Positions 1 through 11,472 of a stretch of DNA of 64,000 bases are shown here, in pieces; position 1 is the first letter of the stretch, and every line of letters begins with the position of its first letter. The DNA lies in NCBI GenBank assembly GCA_031761405.1, contig JASEVX010000013.1, forward strand, positions 50,219,281 to 50,283,280, written 5' to 3'. The position numbers and the translations under genes are program-made. Origin of the DNA: Serripes groenlandicus. Its lineage: Eukaryota > Mollusca > Bivalvia > Cardiida > Cardiidae. The notes beneath the pieces were generated by a model. The model was not told the DNA's origin and searched no databases. It saw only the letters and a program-made list of their open reading frames with translations.

Positions 1-67
1 TATCTTTTGACAAAATATGGTCAAAGGTGTCTGCTGCAGAATTGTCGTATGAGGGTGTAAGGGTTAA
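1..67 (+). mobile_element. TTAA-MITE, right part cut by window start
   Basis: TTTTGACAAAATATGGTC, GTCTGCTGCAGAATTGTCGT and GGGTTAA. Confidence 0.8.
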
Positions 68-123
68 AGACCCACTTTGACTATTGTTGTTAAAATGAAT
101 TTGCATTTAAGACTGTAAGTAGA

Positions 124-344
124 TTATCCCTTTCCCACATACAACAAATCTAAAGCAGACCACTTCAAAAACATCTAGGAAAAAACTATGAAACTTTATT
201 ATATATGATTGTATAATTATTGCATTAACATGAATACATTGCAACAAAAGGAGAAACTTCTCATCATGAAAGATTTCTCCTTTTACCATATAGTTTTTCA
301 AAGTCGTCTGCTACAGAAAGCCCCTGTATGTGAGAAAGGGTTAA
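124..344 (-). mobile_element. TTAA-MITE, diverged
   Basis: TTATCCCTTTCCCACATAC to GAGAAAGGGTTAA with GAGAAACTTC..GAAAGATTTCTCC apex. Confidence 0.78.
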
Positions 345-430
345 ACGAGTAAAAGTCACTAGAAAAGCAGGTCATTATGAACATAATTCTTGATTTGATG
401 TTCAACCCTTTCCCTCATACAAGAAAGGAG

Positions 431-653
431 TTAACCCTTTTCCTCATATAGATGCCTCTGCAGCAGACAGCTCTTTGAAAACATAGTGACAAAAGAAGAA
501 ATTGCTCAAAACAAGCAATTTCTCCTTTTGCCACAATGTTTTCCACTTTTAGTCATAGGTTTTATCCTTTCAGTTATAGAGATTTTCTATTTTTTGACAA
601 AATATGTTCAAAGTTGTCTGCTGCAGAATTGTCGTATGAGGGAAAGGGTAAAA
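431..653 (+). mobile_element. TTAA-MITE, near complete
   Basis: TTAACCCTTTTCCTCATATA to GAGGGAAAGGGTAAA; apex ATTGCTCAAAACAAGCAAT. A further MITE end fragment precedes it at 402-430. Confidence 0.85.
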
Positions 654-686
654 TAGCCATTGCATTGGAGCAGTACCTGATGGTGT

Positions 687-985
687 TTAACCCTTCCCCT
701 CATATCGAGGGCTTGGCGTGAAATGGTTGTAACTAAAATTGGTATTTTTTTACCAAGGTTAATCACCTCGCCATGAAGTATTTATAAGCGTTAAATCATT
801 TTGCTTGGTAAACAATGGAAATTTAGGTGCCATTGCTCGTTATGAGCAATGGCACCTAAATTTGTATTGTTTACAAAAGGGTCAAAATTGCCCCTAAACC
901 AGGGTTTTCAAACTAGGTTTTGAGTTACAACTGTTTCACGCCAAGCCCTCGATATGACACTTCTGCAGCAGACGACTATGGAAAT
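687..985. mobile_element. TTAA-MITE piece split by TA-MITE copy 1
   Basis: TTAACCCTTCCCCTCATA before and TGACACTTCTGCAGCAGACG after the TA-MITE; the right half is missing. Confidence 0.75.
705..952. mobile_element. TA-MITE copy 1 (TCGAGGGCTTGGCGTGAAA ends)
   Basis: A 248-bp foldback flanked by TA on both sides, inserted in a TTAA-MITE. The arms read inward TCGAGGGCTTGGCGTGAAA, TTGTAACT and TTAGGTGCCATTGCTC; the apex is GTTAT and the mirror arm follows. Tc1/mariner-type target. Non-coding. Confidence 0.88.
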
Positions 986-1126
986 GACGTCACTTCAGCG
1001 GTTTGACATCTTTATGTTAGTCACTTTGGCGCCCAAACTGGCAAACTTCATGTAGAAATATGGTAAACGAGTACATTTCTTTTCCAAATACGCCTAATAA
1101 ATCACTTTATAATTATGATAAATAGA

Positions 1127-1257
1127 ATATCTCATTCGTGTTTATTTATTATCACTTTTAATAAACTCGTTAACTTAGCTGAGTGTGATGCTCGCAGCAT
1201 ATCATGTTAGTGAACTCGTTTATTAAAAGTGATAATAAATAAACACTAATGAAATAT
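1127..1257. repeat. AT-rich inverted repeat
   Basis: Arms of about 48 bp (TTTATTTATTATCACTTTTA and ATAAACTCGTT on the left, mirrored on the right) around a 30-bp centre. A possible old foldback element. Confidence 0.7.
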
Positions 1258-1270
1258 CACTCTTTAACAA

Positions 1271-1793
1271 TCAACCCTTAACCACGTGCAAACTTGTTTT
1301 GATACATCTGCAGCAGACTGTATTTGAATACATCTTAACAAAAGGAGAAATTGTGCATTATGAGTCATTTCTCTTTTTATCTCACCATTGCAGCGGACGA
1401 CCATTGGACACATTGTGGCAAAAGGATTGATTGTTTGGTGTTTTACCAACAATTGTTCAGTTATATCACAGCGTTTCCCCGTTAATCTTCAACTTTTTCT
1501 GGTCCATTATATATCCTGACACCAGCCAGACGCTAACCCTGAGGGCCAAGGCGGGCAGCCATTACTAGCAAGTCTTTGATATGACCTGACTGGGGATCAA
1601 ACATGCGACCTCCGGCACACAAGCGAAAGCTCTACCACTACATCACTGAGACGGGGTGGTAAAAGGAGAAATTGTCGATAATGTTAACAACTTTATTTAT
1701 TAATTATCCTTTCATTTAAAGAAAGTTTCCATACTTTTGCCAATATGTTTTTAAAGTCGTCTACTGTAGATTTGTTGAATGTGGGAAAGGGTT
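1271..1793 (+). mobile_element. old TTAA-MITE carrying SINE C
   Basis: CAACCCTTAACCACGTG, ATCTGCAGCAGACTG at left; CGTCTACTGTAGATTTGTTG and GGGAAAGGGTTA at right. Confidence 0.7.
1426..1656 (-). mobile_element. SINE C inside a TTAA-MITE
   Basis: Minus strand: CCCCGTCTCAGTGATGTAGT, GGTAGAGC, then GGAGGTCGCATGTTTGATCC (tRNA-like), body CTGGTGTCAGGATATATAAT, tail TGATATAACTGAACAATTGT. Duplicated TGGCAAAAGG / TGGTAAAAGG at 1416 and 1657. Confidence 0.82.
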
Positions 1794-1872
1794 ATTTTTT
1801 TCTGTGACATTTGGCGGCATGCATTCTCCATGTGCATCTATGCTATCTGATCCAAGTGTACACCGTCTGTGT

Positions 1873-2276
1873 ATACCCTTTCCCACATACGACAATTCTG
1901 CAGCAGACGACTTTGAACATATTTTATCAAAAAATAGAAAATCTCTATAATTGAACGGTTTTGATTGATTGATGTTTGGCGACCTTTTCTAATGATGAAT
2001 GACGCATGTCGCATTGACTTTTGTCAATCGTCGGAAAGAAAGTTGGCCGAGCCGGGATTCGAACTCACAACCCCTGGATTGACAGCCCGTGTCGCTACCG
2101 ACTGAGCTACCGGGGCTCGGCATAATTGAATGGATAACCTATGACTAAAAGTGGAAAACATTGTGGCAAAAGGAGAAATTGCTCGTTTTGAGCAATTTCT
2201 TCTTTTGTCACTATGTTTTCAAAAACTCGTCTGCTGCAGAGGCGTCAGAAAGCGTCTTTATGAGGGAAAGGGTTAA
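1873..2276 (-). mobile_element. TTAA-MITE carrying SINE A
   Basis: TATACCCTTTCCCACATACG to GAGGGAAAGGGTTAA; apex ATTGCTCGTTTTGAGCAAT; SINE A at 1959-2121 inside. Confidence 0.88.
1959..2121 (-). mobile_element. SINE A, internally shortened, inside a TTAA-MITE
   Basis: The minus strand begins GCCGAGCCCCGGTAGCTC and carries B-box GAGTTCGAATCCCGGC; the middle of the body is missing. Direct repeats ATAATTGAACGG (1947-1958) and ATAATTGAATGG (2122-2133) bracket it. Confidence 0.86.
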
Positions 2277-2387
2277 ATAAAACTGGTTGATCATGCATAA
2301 AGGTTGGTTTTCCTGAAGTACAGATTAAACAATTACTAGAACTAGTACTGGAAATGATGATGAATACCTCAGTTTCCACATTCTTGC

Positions 2388-2617
2388 TTAACCCTTTCCC
2401 TCATATAGACACTTTCTGACGCCCCTGCAGCAGACGGCTTTTTGAAAACATAGTGACAAAAGAAGAAATTGCTCAAAACGAGCAATTTCTCCTTTTGCCA
2501 CAATGTTTTCATCTCTATATAATAATTAAACTCTCATTTATGGAAATATTTCACTTTTTTGCCAATATGTTTTCGCAGCCATCTGCTGCAGAATTGTCGC
2601 ATGTGGGAAAGGGTTAA
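2388..2617 (+). mobile_element. TTAA-MITE, complete (reference copy)
   Basis: 230 bp between TTAA sites. Outer arms TTAACCCTTTCCCTCATA and its near complement, inner block CTGCAGCAGACG, then a 31-bp arm GAAAACATAGTGACAAAAGA..ATTGCTC that pairs with GAGCAATTTCTCCTTTTGCC..GTTTTC. About 70 nt on the right arm (TTATGGAAATATTTCAC..) have no partner. Non-coding. The TTAA target and CCC start resemble piggyBac-type MITEs, but no transposase of that kind is in the window. Confidence 0.92.
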
Positions 2618-2879
2618 AAGTGCTGAACTACAGAATGGAGATAACAGAAATTTCTGCAAATACTGGAGCAGAAAAATTTCAAAACATTTCAGCAAAACTA
2701 TGGAAAATCTCTTCTGAATGTTAAATAATAATTAAATAGAGTTGAAAATATCATGAGGAGTGAAGAAGTTGCTCATTTGCCCCAATGATTTTGAAAGAAG
2801 TCAAAATGTTTCAAAATGCATGTTTAAAATAAAAGGTAAAATGCAGAAAGTGTATACGCTGCAAAACGTGCGGGACCGT

Positions 2880-3360
2880 AAGATGTGAAGGCGGCTTTAA
2901 ACAGAAGGCACAGAAGCATTACCTCCGGACCTCCGACTGGCTACATATATTTAATATTTGGAATGGTTCTGTATATATGTGTGTAAATGTTACTGCAACG
3001 AAAAAATATATAAATATGCCATTCAAATTGGGATTTGCACCAGGGACCTTAGAAAGAGTATAGGCAGAAGCACACCTGTATGTCTACATATAATATTTCG
3101 CAGGGTTCTTTCTGTATATCTGTATGTTATGTAAACTGCAACAAACTCATTATATATCTTCCATTCAGTTTGGTATTCGAACCAAGGAGCTTTGAAAGAG
3201 AGTAGGAAGACACACCTCTGGACTTTCGAGGAGAAGGGACAGAGGAATAGTGCCGCTGGACCACTGTCTGTTTACATATGAATTATTCAGGCATTGTTTT
3301 GTGTAAGTCTACATGTACCCTACAAATCTATGTTACTACAACAAATAGGCATTATAAATA
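2880..3360. repeat. three diverged ~170-bp tandem units
   Basis: Each has CTCCGGACCTC or CTCTGGACTTTC, a run TCTACATATAATATTTCG, and a TTCAAATTGGGATTTGCACC / TTTGGTATTCGAACCAAGG box that looks like a minus-strand tRNA B box. May come from an old tRNA-like SINE. Confidence 0.5.
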
Positions 3361-3608
3361 CTCAATGATCAATCTATAAGAAGATTAGGGATTAATAATT
3401 TTAAAAGTTTAAAAACTATTAATTTTTTTCTTCAACATTTTTTCAGTACTACAATATGTTGTACAAGGTATATTATTATAAGCAAAGGTTTTTTTCTTAA
3501 ATAACCTATGATTTCTTTCCCATTCTATTAGGATCACCCTAGTAGCCTGTTTCCACTTTGTCCAGGTGTTCATGCAACCTTGATATTTACTAAATAATTA
3601 AGAAAGCG

Positions 3609-3781
3609 TTTAACCCTTCCCCACATACAACAAATAGGCAATAAACAACTTAAAAAATATCCAGGCAAAAAATTTAAAAAGTTCTTTTTGAAAGCATTCT
3701 AAATGAATTAAGTTTAAAGCATTGAGGAAAAAGGAGATTATTGATTCTCATGAGAAACTTTTCTTCTATAGCGATATTTTT
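3609..3781 (-). mobile_element. TTAA-MITE, partial
   Basis: TTAACCCTTCCCCACATACA to the CTTCTATAGCGATATTTTTT region; abuts the next copy. Confidence 0.6.
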
Positions 3782-4008
3782 TTAACCCTTTCCCCCATAT
3801 TTCTGACGCCTCTGCATCAGACGGCTTTTTGAAAGCATAGTGACAAAAGAAGAAATTGCTCAAAACGAGCAATTTCTCCTTTTGACACAATGTTTTCCAC
3901 TTTTAGTCATTCATTCAGGTTATCTATTCAATTATAGAGGTTTTCTATTTTTGACAAAATATGATCAAAGTCGTCTGCTGCAGAATTGTCGTATGAGGGA
4001 AAGTGTAA
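3782..4008 (+). mobile_element. TTAA-MITE, complete
   Basis: TTAACCCTTTCCCCCATAT to GAGGGAAAGTGTAA; apex GCTC/GAGC. A stray right end lies at 4078-4101. Confidence 0.87.
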
Positions 4009-4101
4009 AGAATGGTTCGTTCAATAGTGCACTCTGATCTTTTGATCTTTAAATTTCACAACGTATAATATAGAATTGTTGTATGAGGAAAAGGGTAAAC
4101 G

Positions 4102-5868
4102 TCATCTGTTACCGATGTGTGAAAATGAGTCTGTATGTGGGGAAGGGTTGTTTCCAGTTTTTATTTGTTTGGAACAAACAAATTTAGTTACTGCAATTCT
4201 GAAGCCGTTCGTCTTATGGAAAAGTCCATGAATTTCATACGCGTGAAAGTAGTACTCAATACTTGCTCTTACATTTCAAATGTATCACGATATTTGAAAT
4301 AATGATATATTTATATCGTCTTTGTTTTCTTAATATGTGGTTCTTATATTCAAAGAGAATTTGGAAATAAAATGAAACATTGTATTTTAAAACATGAACG
4401 CGTAGAGATTTATAAATCTCAATGAGTGAACTGCTACAGGAAAAACTATTTCCGATTTAAGCTCCAGATACGGTATTTGAATTTTCAATCACGCATTGAA
4501 AATGTAGATAAAAACAGAATTGAAAATATTTTCTTTGTGCCTTGTCGGCCATATAAATATAGTATAAAGAATTAAAAAGCAAATATGTGCGTCATAAAAT
4601 GCATTTAAAATGAGAGTAACACATTTGCAGAGAAATCGTGATCGTCGAATTCTATTTATAAATACGACGGTATGGGGGGAGGGTCTAAAGTGCGGACGCG
4701 ATCTGCGGACAAATACATTATAGAGGGAAAATGCGGACAAATGCAATATAGAGGGAAAATGCGGACGCTATAGAATATAGAGCAAATCTGCGGACGCTAT
4801 GATTTGTTGTAAAAAATGTTTAATTAAAGATGGGCAAATGTGTATAATTTGTTAACATATGATCATATCCGGGGTTTTCTTTTTAAATATATAATGTGTT
4901 TGATTGCTTTTATCAGTGATATAGATTAACCCAAAAATCGAGATCATGCTGAAATGGAATCTCTTTGTAAAGTATGTTAACGACTTTCCTCTTTATATCA
5001 TATCTATATATATCAATAACGAGAATTGATGGATTGATTTTCCGACAAGTAAATGTCTTTTGACGCATCTGCAGCGGACGAAATTTGAAAACATTGCAAG
5101 AATAGAATATGTTGCTAGTAACTAGCCATAGGTTTTGCTTCAATTATATCCTCTCCTTTACAATCGATTGAAGGGTCATGGGTTCTAGTTATTGTTTGGC
5201 ATCTTCATTTTCTACTTTGTAACTTTCAATAGTTTTTCCATGTGCCATACTACGAGGCAAATGATCCATGCAACATTCTATTCTGTAGGGTACTTGGAAG
5301 GGGCAGAACAATTTAAATAACAAATAAACAATAAGTATATATATATATAGAACACTGTTTCTAGTAATTATATATATATACAACAATAATAAAACAGTAA
5401 AAAGCAACATATATTGAAAACATTGTGGGAAAAGGAGAATTTGCTTATTTAAACAATTTCTTAATTCCCATAACCTTTCTTTACCGTCGTATAAACCAAA
5501 TTTGTATTTGAAGGCTGTTATAAGTAAAAAAACTTAAATGTTGCCAATTTAATCACATATCTTATCCTTATAATAGCCAAATAATTAACAAAAGTTACAA
5601 TTAAAGTTCCGCATCTGTTGTCAACATATCCACCGGTGCATTAACACAAGATTTGTGAAACCAACTGTGCATATATCACATTGTACCATGACGGTATCGA
5701 CACATCCCGGCAAGTTACAAATACATAAATGTATATGATAGGTTTATTGGGAAAAGGGGTTACATTTATAATTTGTTTGGAATGACACTCGTACACAATG
5801 GTAATTAACAGTGAATGGTCACGCATCCTTAATTAATTTAACCCTTTAAAGGAAACAGCGGCCAGCTT
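4102..5868. other. AT-rich stretch without recognised gene
   Basis: Contains one MITE scrap (ATCTGCAGCGGACGAAATTT, 5068) and the short GCGGAC tandem. Frames are short and look like AT-rich noise. Confidence 0.6.
4685..4795. repeat. short GCGGACAAATRCA tandem
   Basis: TATAGAGGGAAAATGCGGAC recurs twice with further GCGGACGC motifs around it. Confidence 0.6.
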
Positions 5869-5939
5869 AGGTGTATACTGTAGAGTAAAATGCGGACGGC
5901 AAAGGTATTTTTCTTTTTTGCCTTATATGGCTATATATA

Positions 5940-6355
5940 TAGTGTAAACTCAAAAAAATCTTCTCCTCCAAAAGTGTCAAGCCGATTTTCAAATAATGTT
6001 GTAGAAATGTTCCTAGGGTGACCCTCTATCAGATTCCTTCCAGCCAAGTTGATTGGTCGAAAAACATTGGCCGCCAGCGGGCGGGGCTTTTTTGCCTAAT
6101 ATGGCTATAGTAAAAACTTGAAAAATCTTCTACTCCGAAAGTGTTTGGCCAATTTTCAATTCTTTTTGTAGAAATGTTCATTGGGAGACCATCTATCAGA
6201 TTCCTCCAAGCCATGTTGATTGGTCGAAAAACATGGCCACCAGGGGGCAGGGCTATTTGGCCTTATATGGCTATAGTGAAAACTTGAAAAATCTCTTGTT
6301 AAGCAGGAAGCTTTTGAGTAAGATTTTAGAAAACCCTTGGTCAATTGTGATTTTT
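5940..6355 (-). repeat. tandem ~166-bp repeat (reverse of the 54.1-kb element)
   Basis: Two full units and one partial unit, each carrying GATTGGTCGAAAAACAT, GGCCGCCAG-GGGCGGGGC, TATATGGCTATAGTGAAAAC and CTCCGAAAGTGT. The same unit occurs in reverse at 54.1-54.7 kb and 42.7-43.0 kb. Confidence 0.75.
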
Positions 6356-6418
6356 TTTGTAACACAAATTGGTAAATACTTAAATGAGTGAGTCGGGGCC
6401 ATAATGGTTATCCATTTT

Positions 6419-7598
6419 TATGCCCCCGGAATCACCGATTCGGTGGGCATCTAGTTTTTTGGTCTGTCTGCACGTCTGTCTGCACGTCTGTCTGTCTGTC
6501 TGCACGAAAAAAACTTTAACCTTGACCACTACTTTTGAACCATAACAGGTACGGCTACCATATTTCACATGTGTATTTCTTGTGACATGACCTTTCTGTC
6601 AGTACCAACATTTTTGACCTTGCGACCTTGACCTTTGACCTAGATGTTGCCATTCTCGAAAAAAACTTTAACCTTGGCCATTACTTTTGAACCATAACAG
6701 GTAAGGCTACCATAATTCACATGAGTATTCCTTGTGACATGACTTTTCTGTCAGTACCAACATTTTTGACCTTGCGAATTTGACCTTTGATCTTGTTGTT
6801 GCCATTCTCGAAAAAAGACTTTAACCTTGGCCATTTCTTTTGAACCATAACAGGTACGGCTACCATATTTCACATGTGTATTCCTTGTGACATGACCTTT
6901 CTGTCAGTACCAACATTTTTGACCTTGCGACCTTGACCTTTGACATAGATGTTGCCATTCTAAAAAAAAAACTTTAACCTTCACCACTACTTTTGAACCA
7001 TAACAGGTAAGGCTACCATATTTCACTTGTGTATACCTTGTGACATGACCTTTCTGTCAGTACAATTTTTTTTCACCTTGACCTTTGACCTAAATGTTGC
7101 CATTCTCGATAAAAACTTTAACCTTGACCACTACTTTTGAACCATAACAGGTACGGCTACCATATTTCGCATGTGTATACCTTGTGACATGAACTTTCTG
7201 TCAGTACCAACATTTTTTACCTTGCGACCTTGACCTTTGACCTAGATGTTGCCATTCTCGAAAAAATACTTTAACCTTGACCACTTCTTTTGAACCATAA
7301 CAGGTACGGCTAACATATTTCACATGTGTATACCTTGTGACATGACCTTTCTGTCAGTACCAAAATTGTTCAACTTGCGACCTTGACTTTTGACCTAGAT
7401 ATTGCCATTCTCGAAAAAAAAATTAACCTTGACCACTTCTTTTGAACCATAACAGGTACGGCTACCATATTTCACATGTGTATTCCTTGTGACATGACCT
7501 TTCTATCAGTACCAACATTTTTCACCTGGCGACCTTGACCTTTGACCTAGATGTTACCAATCGGGGGCATCAGTGTTTCACAAACACATCTTGTTTTT
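6419..7598. mobile_element. non-autonomous element with seven ~151-bp tandem units
   Basis: Left end ATGCCCCCGGAATC with GATTCGGTGGGCAT hairpin and a CTGTCTG-rich stretch; right end ACCAATCGGGGGCAT. Inside are seven tandem units, each with CTTTAACCTTGACCACTACT, TTTTGAACCATAACAGGTA, CATGACCTTTCTGTCAGTAC and GACCTTTGACCTAGATGTTG. Arrangement like pearl/Helentron-derived elements. No coding potential. Confidence 0.72.
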
Positions 7599-7954
7599 AC
7601 ATGTCTTTTGAAACTTGGAAATTAAATATAATATTCACATGTATGTCTCATGATTTATTTTTTATAGACAACTAAAATGGCATTTAATTTTAACGGATGC
7701 GTCATTTATTCTTTTACCCGAAGTTGTAATATTTATAAACAATGCAGTTTATAAATCACACATCTATGCAAATGCAAATGTTTGAACAGTTTTATGTACC
7801 CAAACAAATTCAGTGCCTTCAGCGCTTTGATTATAATTATGCTGTATATGGCGAAACTTTTATTTGGCACCAAGTCAGTCCAACCTGTTATATTGATCGA
7901 TTGGTCAGTTTAACCCCGTTTTTAACAATCTTTCAGTCATACTAGGGCAGCCAG

Positions 7955-8106
7955 TTCACCAGTCGCGGCACAGCGGTCACGTTTAAGTGCCCTTTGGCAA
8001 GGCACATCTTCTAGCCTATAGTACTGGTTTGTTTACCCAGGGATCAGGAATAAGTGAACTGTCGCATGATATAACTGAAATAATGTTGAAAACGGCGTAA
8101 AACACC
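7955..8106 (+). mobile_element. SINE B fragment joined tail to body with SINE A
   Basis: GCCCTTTGGCAAGGCACATC, TACTGGTTTGTTTACCCAGG and TGTTGAAAACGGCGTAAAAC are SINE B body and tail; the tRNA head is lost. Confidence 0.75.
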
Positions 8107-8353
8107 AATAAAACTAAATCACCAACCCATGTGTTTCCTGGCTTTCTCGCACCTGAGTACTCCACACAACATTCTTTCCAAGCAACTGGCTGCTTTACCA
8201 CATAGACTGTTTGCCCATTAGTGTAAGAAGAATGACGATTGTCACATAGACTTTTGTCAAATGTCAGAAAAAAGGTTGGCCCAGCAGGGATTCAAATTCA
8301 CGACCCCTGGGTTGACAGCCTGTTTTGTTACCGACTGAGCTACCGGGGCTCTG
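8107..8353 (-). mobile_element. SINE A without its tail, joined to SINE B
   Basis: Head at 8353 (AGCCCCGGTAGCTCAGTCGG on minus) and body to TGTTTCCTGGCTTTCTCGC; the tail is replaced by the tail of the adjacent SINE B copy. Confidence 0.75.
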
Positions 8354-8395
8354 CCAAACATGTTATACATATACAAAATTTTAACAAATTGTGAC

Positions 8396-8625
8396 TTAAC
8401 CCTTTCCCACATACGACAATTCTGCAGCAGACGACTTTGAACGTATTTTGTCAAAACATAGAAAATCTCCATAATTGAATGAATAACCTATGACAAAAAG
8501 TGGAAAACATTGTGGCAAAAGGAGAAATTGCACGTTTTGTGCAATTTCTTCTTTTGTCACTATGTTTTCAAAAAGCCGTCTGCTGCAGAGACATCAGAAA
8601 GCGTCTATATGAGGGAAAGGGTTAA
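8396..8625 (-). mobile_element. TTAA-MITE, complete, GCAC/GTGC apex
   Basis: 230 bp; apex ATTGCACGTTTTGTGCAAT; close to the copies at 13997 and 59107. Confidence 0.92.
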
Positions 8626-8644
8626 CTCCTCAGTGTGAAGGCAA

Positions 8645-8876
8645 TTAACCTTTACCCTCATACAACAATTCTGCAGCAGACGACTTTGAAAACATTAAGT
8701 GACAAAAACCTGAAAAGAACTCAATAAAAGATAGCTTAATTGTTGAACAAAGTTGAAAACAATATGGCCAATGGAGAAATATCTCATCTTGAGCAATTTC
8801 TCCTTTGGCCACAATGTTTTCAAAAGTCATCTGCTGCTATTGCGTCAAGACGCGTCTGCAGGTGGGAAATGGTTAA
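8645..8876 (-). mobile_element. TTAA-MITE, variant with CTGCTATTGCGTC end
   Basis: TTAACCTTTACCCTCATACA to GGGAAATGGTTAA; apex TCTCATCTTGAGC. Same variant at 54804 and 57338. Confidence 0.87.
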
Positions 8877-9075
8877 TGATGAAGAAGAAGACATCTGGTA
8901 AATTTACTGTCGAATGTTTACAAAGTGTTTAAAATGTCGTGAGAAAATTAAATATTGCTTCTTTTGAGCTATTTCTCCTTTTTCCAGAATATTTTCATGT
9001 CATCTGATGTCGCTTTTTTTTCAGGAACCACAGATGAACCTTAGCAAATATTGTCAGAGAAGGAGTAATTGAACC

Positions 9076-9311
9076 TTAACCTTTACCCTCATACGACAAT
9101 TCTGCAGACGACGACTTTGAACATATTTTGTCAAAAAATGGAAAAGGAAAATCTCCATAATTGAATGGATAACCTATAACTTAAAGTGGAAAACATTGTG
9201 GCAAATGGAGGAATTGCTCGTTTTGAGCAATTTCTTCTTTAGTCACTATGTTTTCAAAAAGCCGTCTGCTAAAGAGGCGTCAGAAAGCGTCTATATGAGG
9301 GAAAGGGTTAA
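9076..9311 (-). mobile_element. TTAA-MITE, complete
   Basis: TTAACCTTTACCCTCATACG to GAAAGGGTTAA; apex ATTGCTCGTTTTGAGCAAT. Confidence 0.88.
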
Positions 9312-9644
9312 CAAGCAATTTCTATTATTACGCATAATGCTTTTAATTTTGAATCAAAACTACATTTTCAATTCTCTATATTCATTAAATTTCTTTGTTT
9401 TTTGGAGTCACAGCTTAATTTCTAAAACTAAGCTTTGGAACCCAGATCCAACGAATGAGCAACAGAAGACATTAAAAACATCAGAGCAAAAATAAGCATC
9501 TGCAAGAATTAAACTGTTTATAAATAATTAAAATGATACCATACCTTTGTAAAGTTGGGTCTCATCGTGCAAAAGTGAAGTATTTTATTCCTTTTGATCT
9601 TCATTTTAAACTTCTGAATCCAACCCGGCAGGACCATGGGTACA

Positions 9645-9990
9645 ATGTTACTATTTATAGTTCAAATCTTCACTTCAGAACAACCATGTGAAACTTATGT
9701 TACTATTTATAGTTCAAATATTCGCTTCAGAACAACACCATGAAACTAACGTTACTATTTATAGTTTATATCATCTTTGGAACAACTGTCACACAATTAG
9801 AAACTTATGTTACTATAATTATATAGTTCAAATACTCTCTTCAGAACAACACAAAGAAACTAATGTTACTATTTATAGCTTAAATCATTTTTGGAACAAA
9901 CAGTCACATGTTAATTGAAATCTTATGTTACTATAAATAGTTCAAATTGTCTATGGAACAACCATGACACACCATTTGAAACTTCTGAAA
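9645..9990. repeat. ~55-bp tandem repeat, six units
   Basis: ATGTTACTATTTATAGTTCA recurs six times, each followed by a diverged TTCAGAACAACACCATGAAAC. Confidence 0.85.
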
Positions 9991-10183
9991 CAATTTTTCC
10001 ACTACAATGCAGGTGTCACACATTGAGCATTTAGTATTGTATCATAAAAGTCTTAGGATTCTTCACAACAAGTATACACCTAGAAACAATAATTGTTACT
10101 GTTGATTATTAGTTCATATCTTATTTGGCACTACAGCTTAAAAGTAGCACCACACAGCGTATTTCAAGTTATTTTTTATTCTG

Positions 10184-10684
10184 TAACACTTTCCCTCATA
10201 CAACAATTCTGCAGCAGACGACTTTGAACACATTTTGTCAAAAAATAGAAAATCTTTTTAATTGAATGGATAACCTATGACTAAAAGTGGAAAACATTGT
10301 GGGGCAAATGGAGAAATTGCTCAAAATGAGCGATTTTTCCACTTGCCACAATGTTTTCAACTCGTTCAATAATCACTCTTTCATTCATAGTAATAATATA
10401 TATTTCTGCCAAAATCTTTTCCAATTCATCTTTCGATACCCGGTTGCGGCGACATTCTTTTTGGGCGATGTTTTCCATTGCCTCTCACCTCTGATATATG
10501 TGAGAAAGTAGTCAGTGGCTTCGAAAGAATGTTGTGTAAGTACTGGTGTGGGAAAGCCAGGAAAACATGGGTAGGTGCACTGACCGCCGTGATATGACCA
10601 AAGCTGTTGAAAGCGGCGTTAAACTCCAAACAAACCAAATCCAATTCATCTACTGCAGACTTGTTGTATGTGGAACAGGATTAA
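10184..10684 (-). mobile_element. TTAA-MITE carrying SINE D
   Basis: GTAACACTTTCCCTCATACA to GGAACAGGATTAA; SINE D at 10431-10639 inside. Confidence 0.85.
10431..10639 (+). mobile_element. SINE D, 5'-truncated in the tRNA head
   Basis: Starts TTTCGATACCCGGTTGCGGC, keeps body and tail. Duplicated TCCAATTCATC at 10420 and 10640, inside a TTAA-MITE. Confidence 0.9.
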
Positions 10685-10782
10685 ATCAACAGTTCAACAT
10701 TGCAAATTGACATGCGTATTCATATGATATTAGAATTCTGGTTCATGGTTATGACGAAATTCTCGGATTCATCCTGAATTAT

Positions 10783-11006
10783 TTAACCCATTCCCTCATA
10801 TAGACGCTTTCTGATGCCTCTGCATCAGACGGCTTTTTGAAAACAAAGTGACAAAAGAAGAAATTGCTCAAAACGAGCAATTTCTCCTTTTGCCACAATG
10901 TTTTCCGCTTTTAGTCATACTCACTGGTTAAAGAGATTTTCTATTTTTTGACAAAATATGTTCAAAGTCGTCTGCTGCAGATGTTTCGTATGAGGGAAAG
11001 GATTAA
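10783..11006 (+). mobile_element. TTAA-MITE, small internal deletion
   Basis: TTAACCCATTCCCTCATATA to GGGAAAGGATTAA; shares its right TTAA with the next copy. Confidence 0.88.
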
Positions 11007-11233
11007 CTGTTTCCAACACACAACAAATCTGCAGCAGAAGACTTTGTTTACATACCCACAAAAAGAGGGACAATCTCTTTAAAGGAAAGTATTGATTAAA
11101 AGACAAAAACATCGTTGCAAAAGGAAGAACTGACTGCCGATTATGAGCAATTTCTCCTTTTGGTACATTATGTTTTCAAAAGTCTTCTGCTGTAGAGGTG
11201 TCTTGAAATCACCTGCATGAGAGAACAGGTAAA
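11003..11233 (-). mobile_element. TTAA-MITE, chained to previous
   Basis: TTAACTGTTTCCAACACACA to GAGAACAGGTAAA. Confidence 0.75.
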
Positions 11234-11472
11234 CATTTTCAAAAAACAACATTTCTCTAGTATAGTATAGGGTTGTTTTATATTGCATACATCCATCTAA
11301 TTAAAAAATTCCCACTAAGTTTTAATCCTTCATGATTAATAAAAACCTACAACCTCACTGTAGAAAAATAAATGTAAGATGTATCACAACTAATCTTTCA
11401 CGGTTCTATCAAATGCCTCATTGTTAGGGATTATCAAAGATATATGAAGAGATGTAGTATTATCATCATATT

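Noticed and set aside
2388..2617. TTAA-MITE as a proven piggyBac derivative
   Set aside because: Target site and CCC start agree, but there is no piggyBac transposase in the window and other superfamilies (for example Kolobok) also use TTAA.
9196..9495. 99-codon frame on plus strand
   Set aside because: The first third is a MITE arm, the rest AT-rich sequence without signal.
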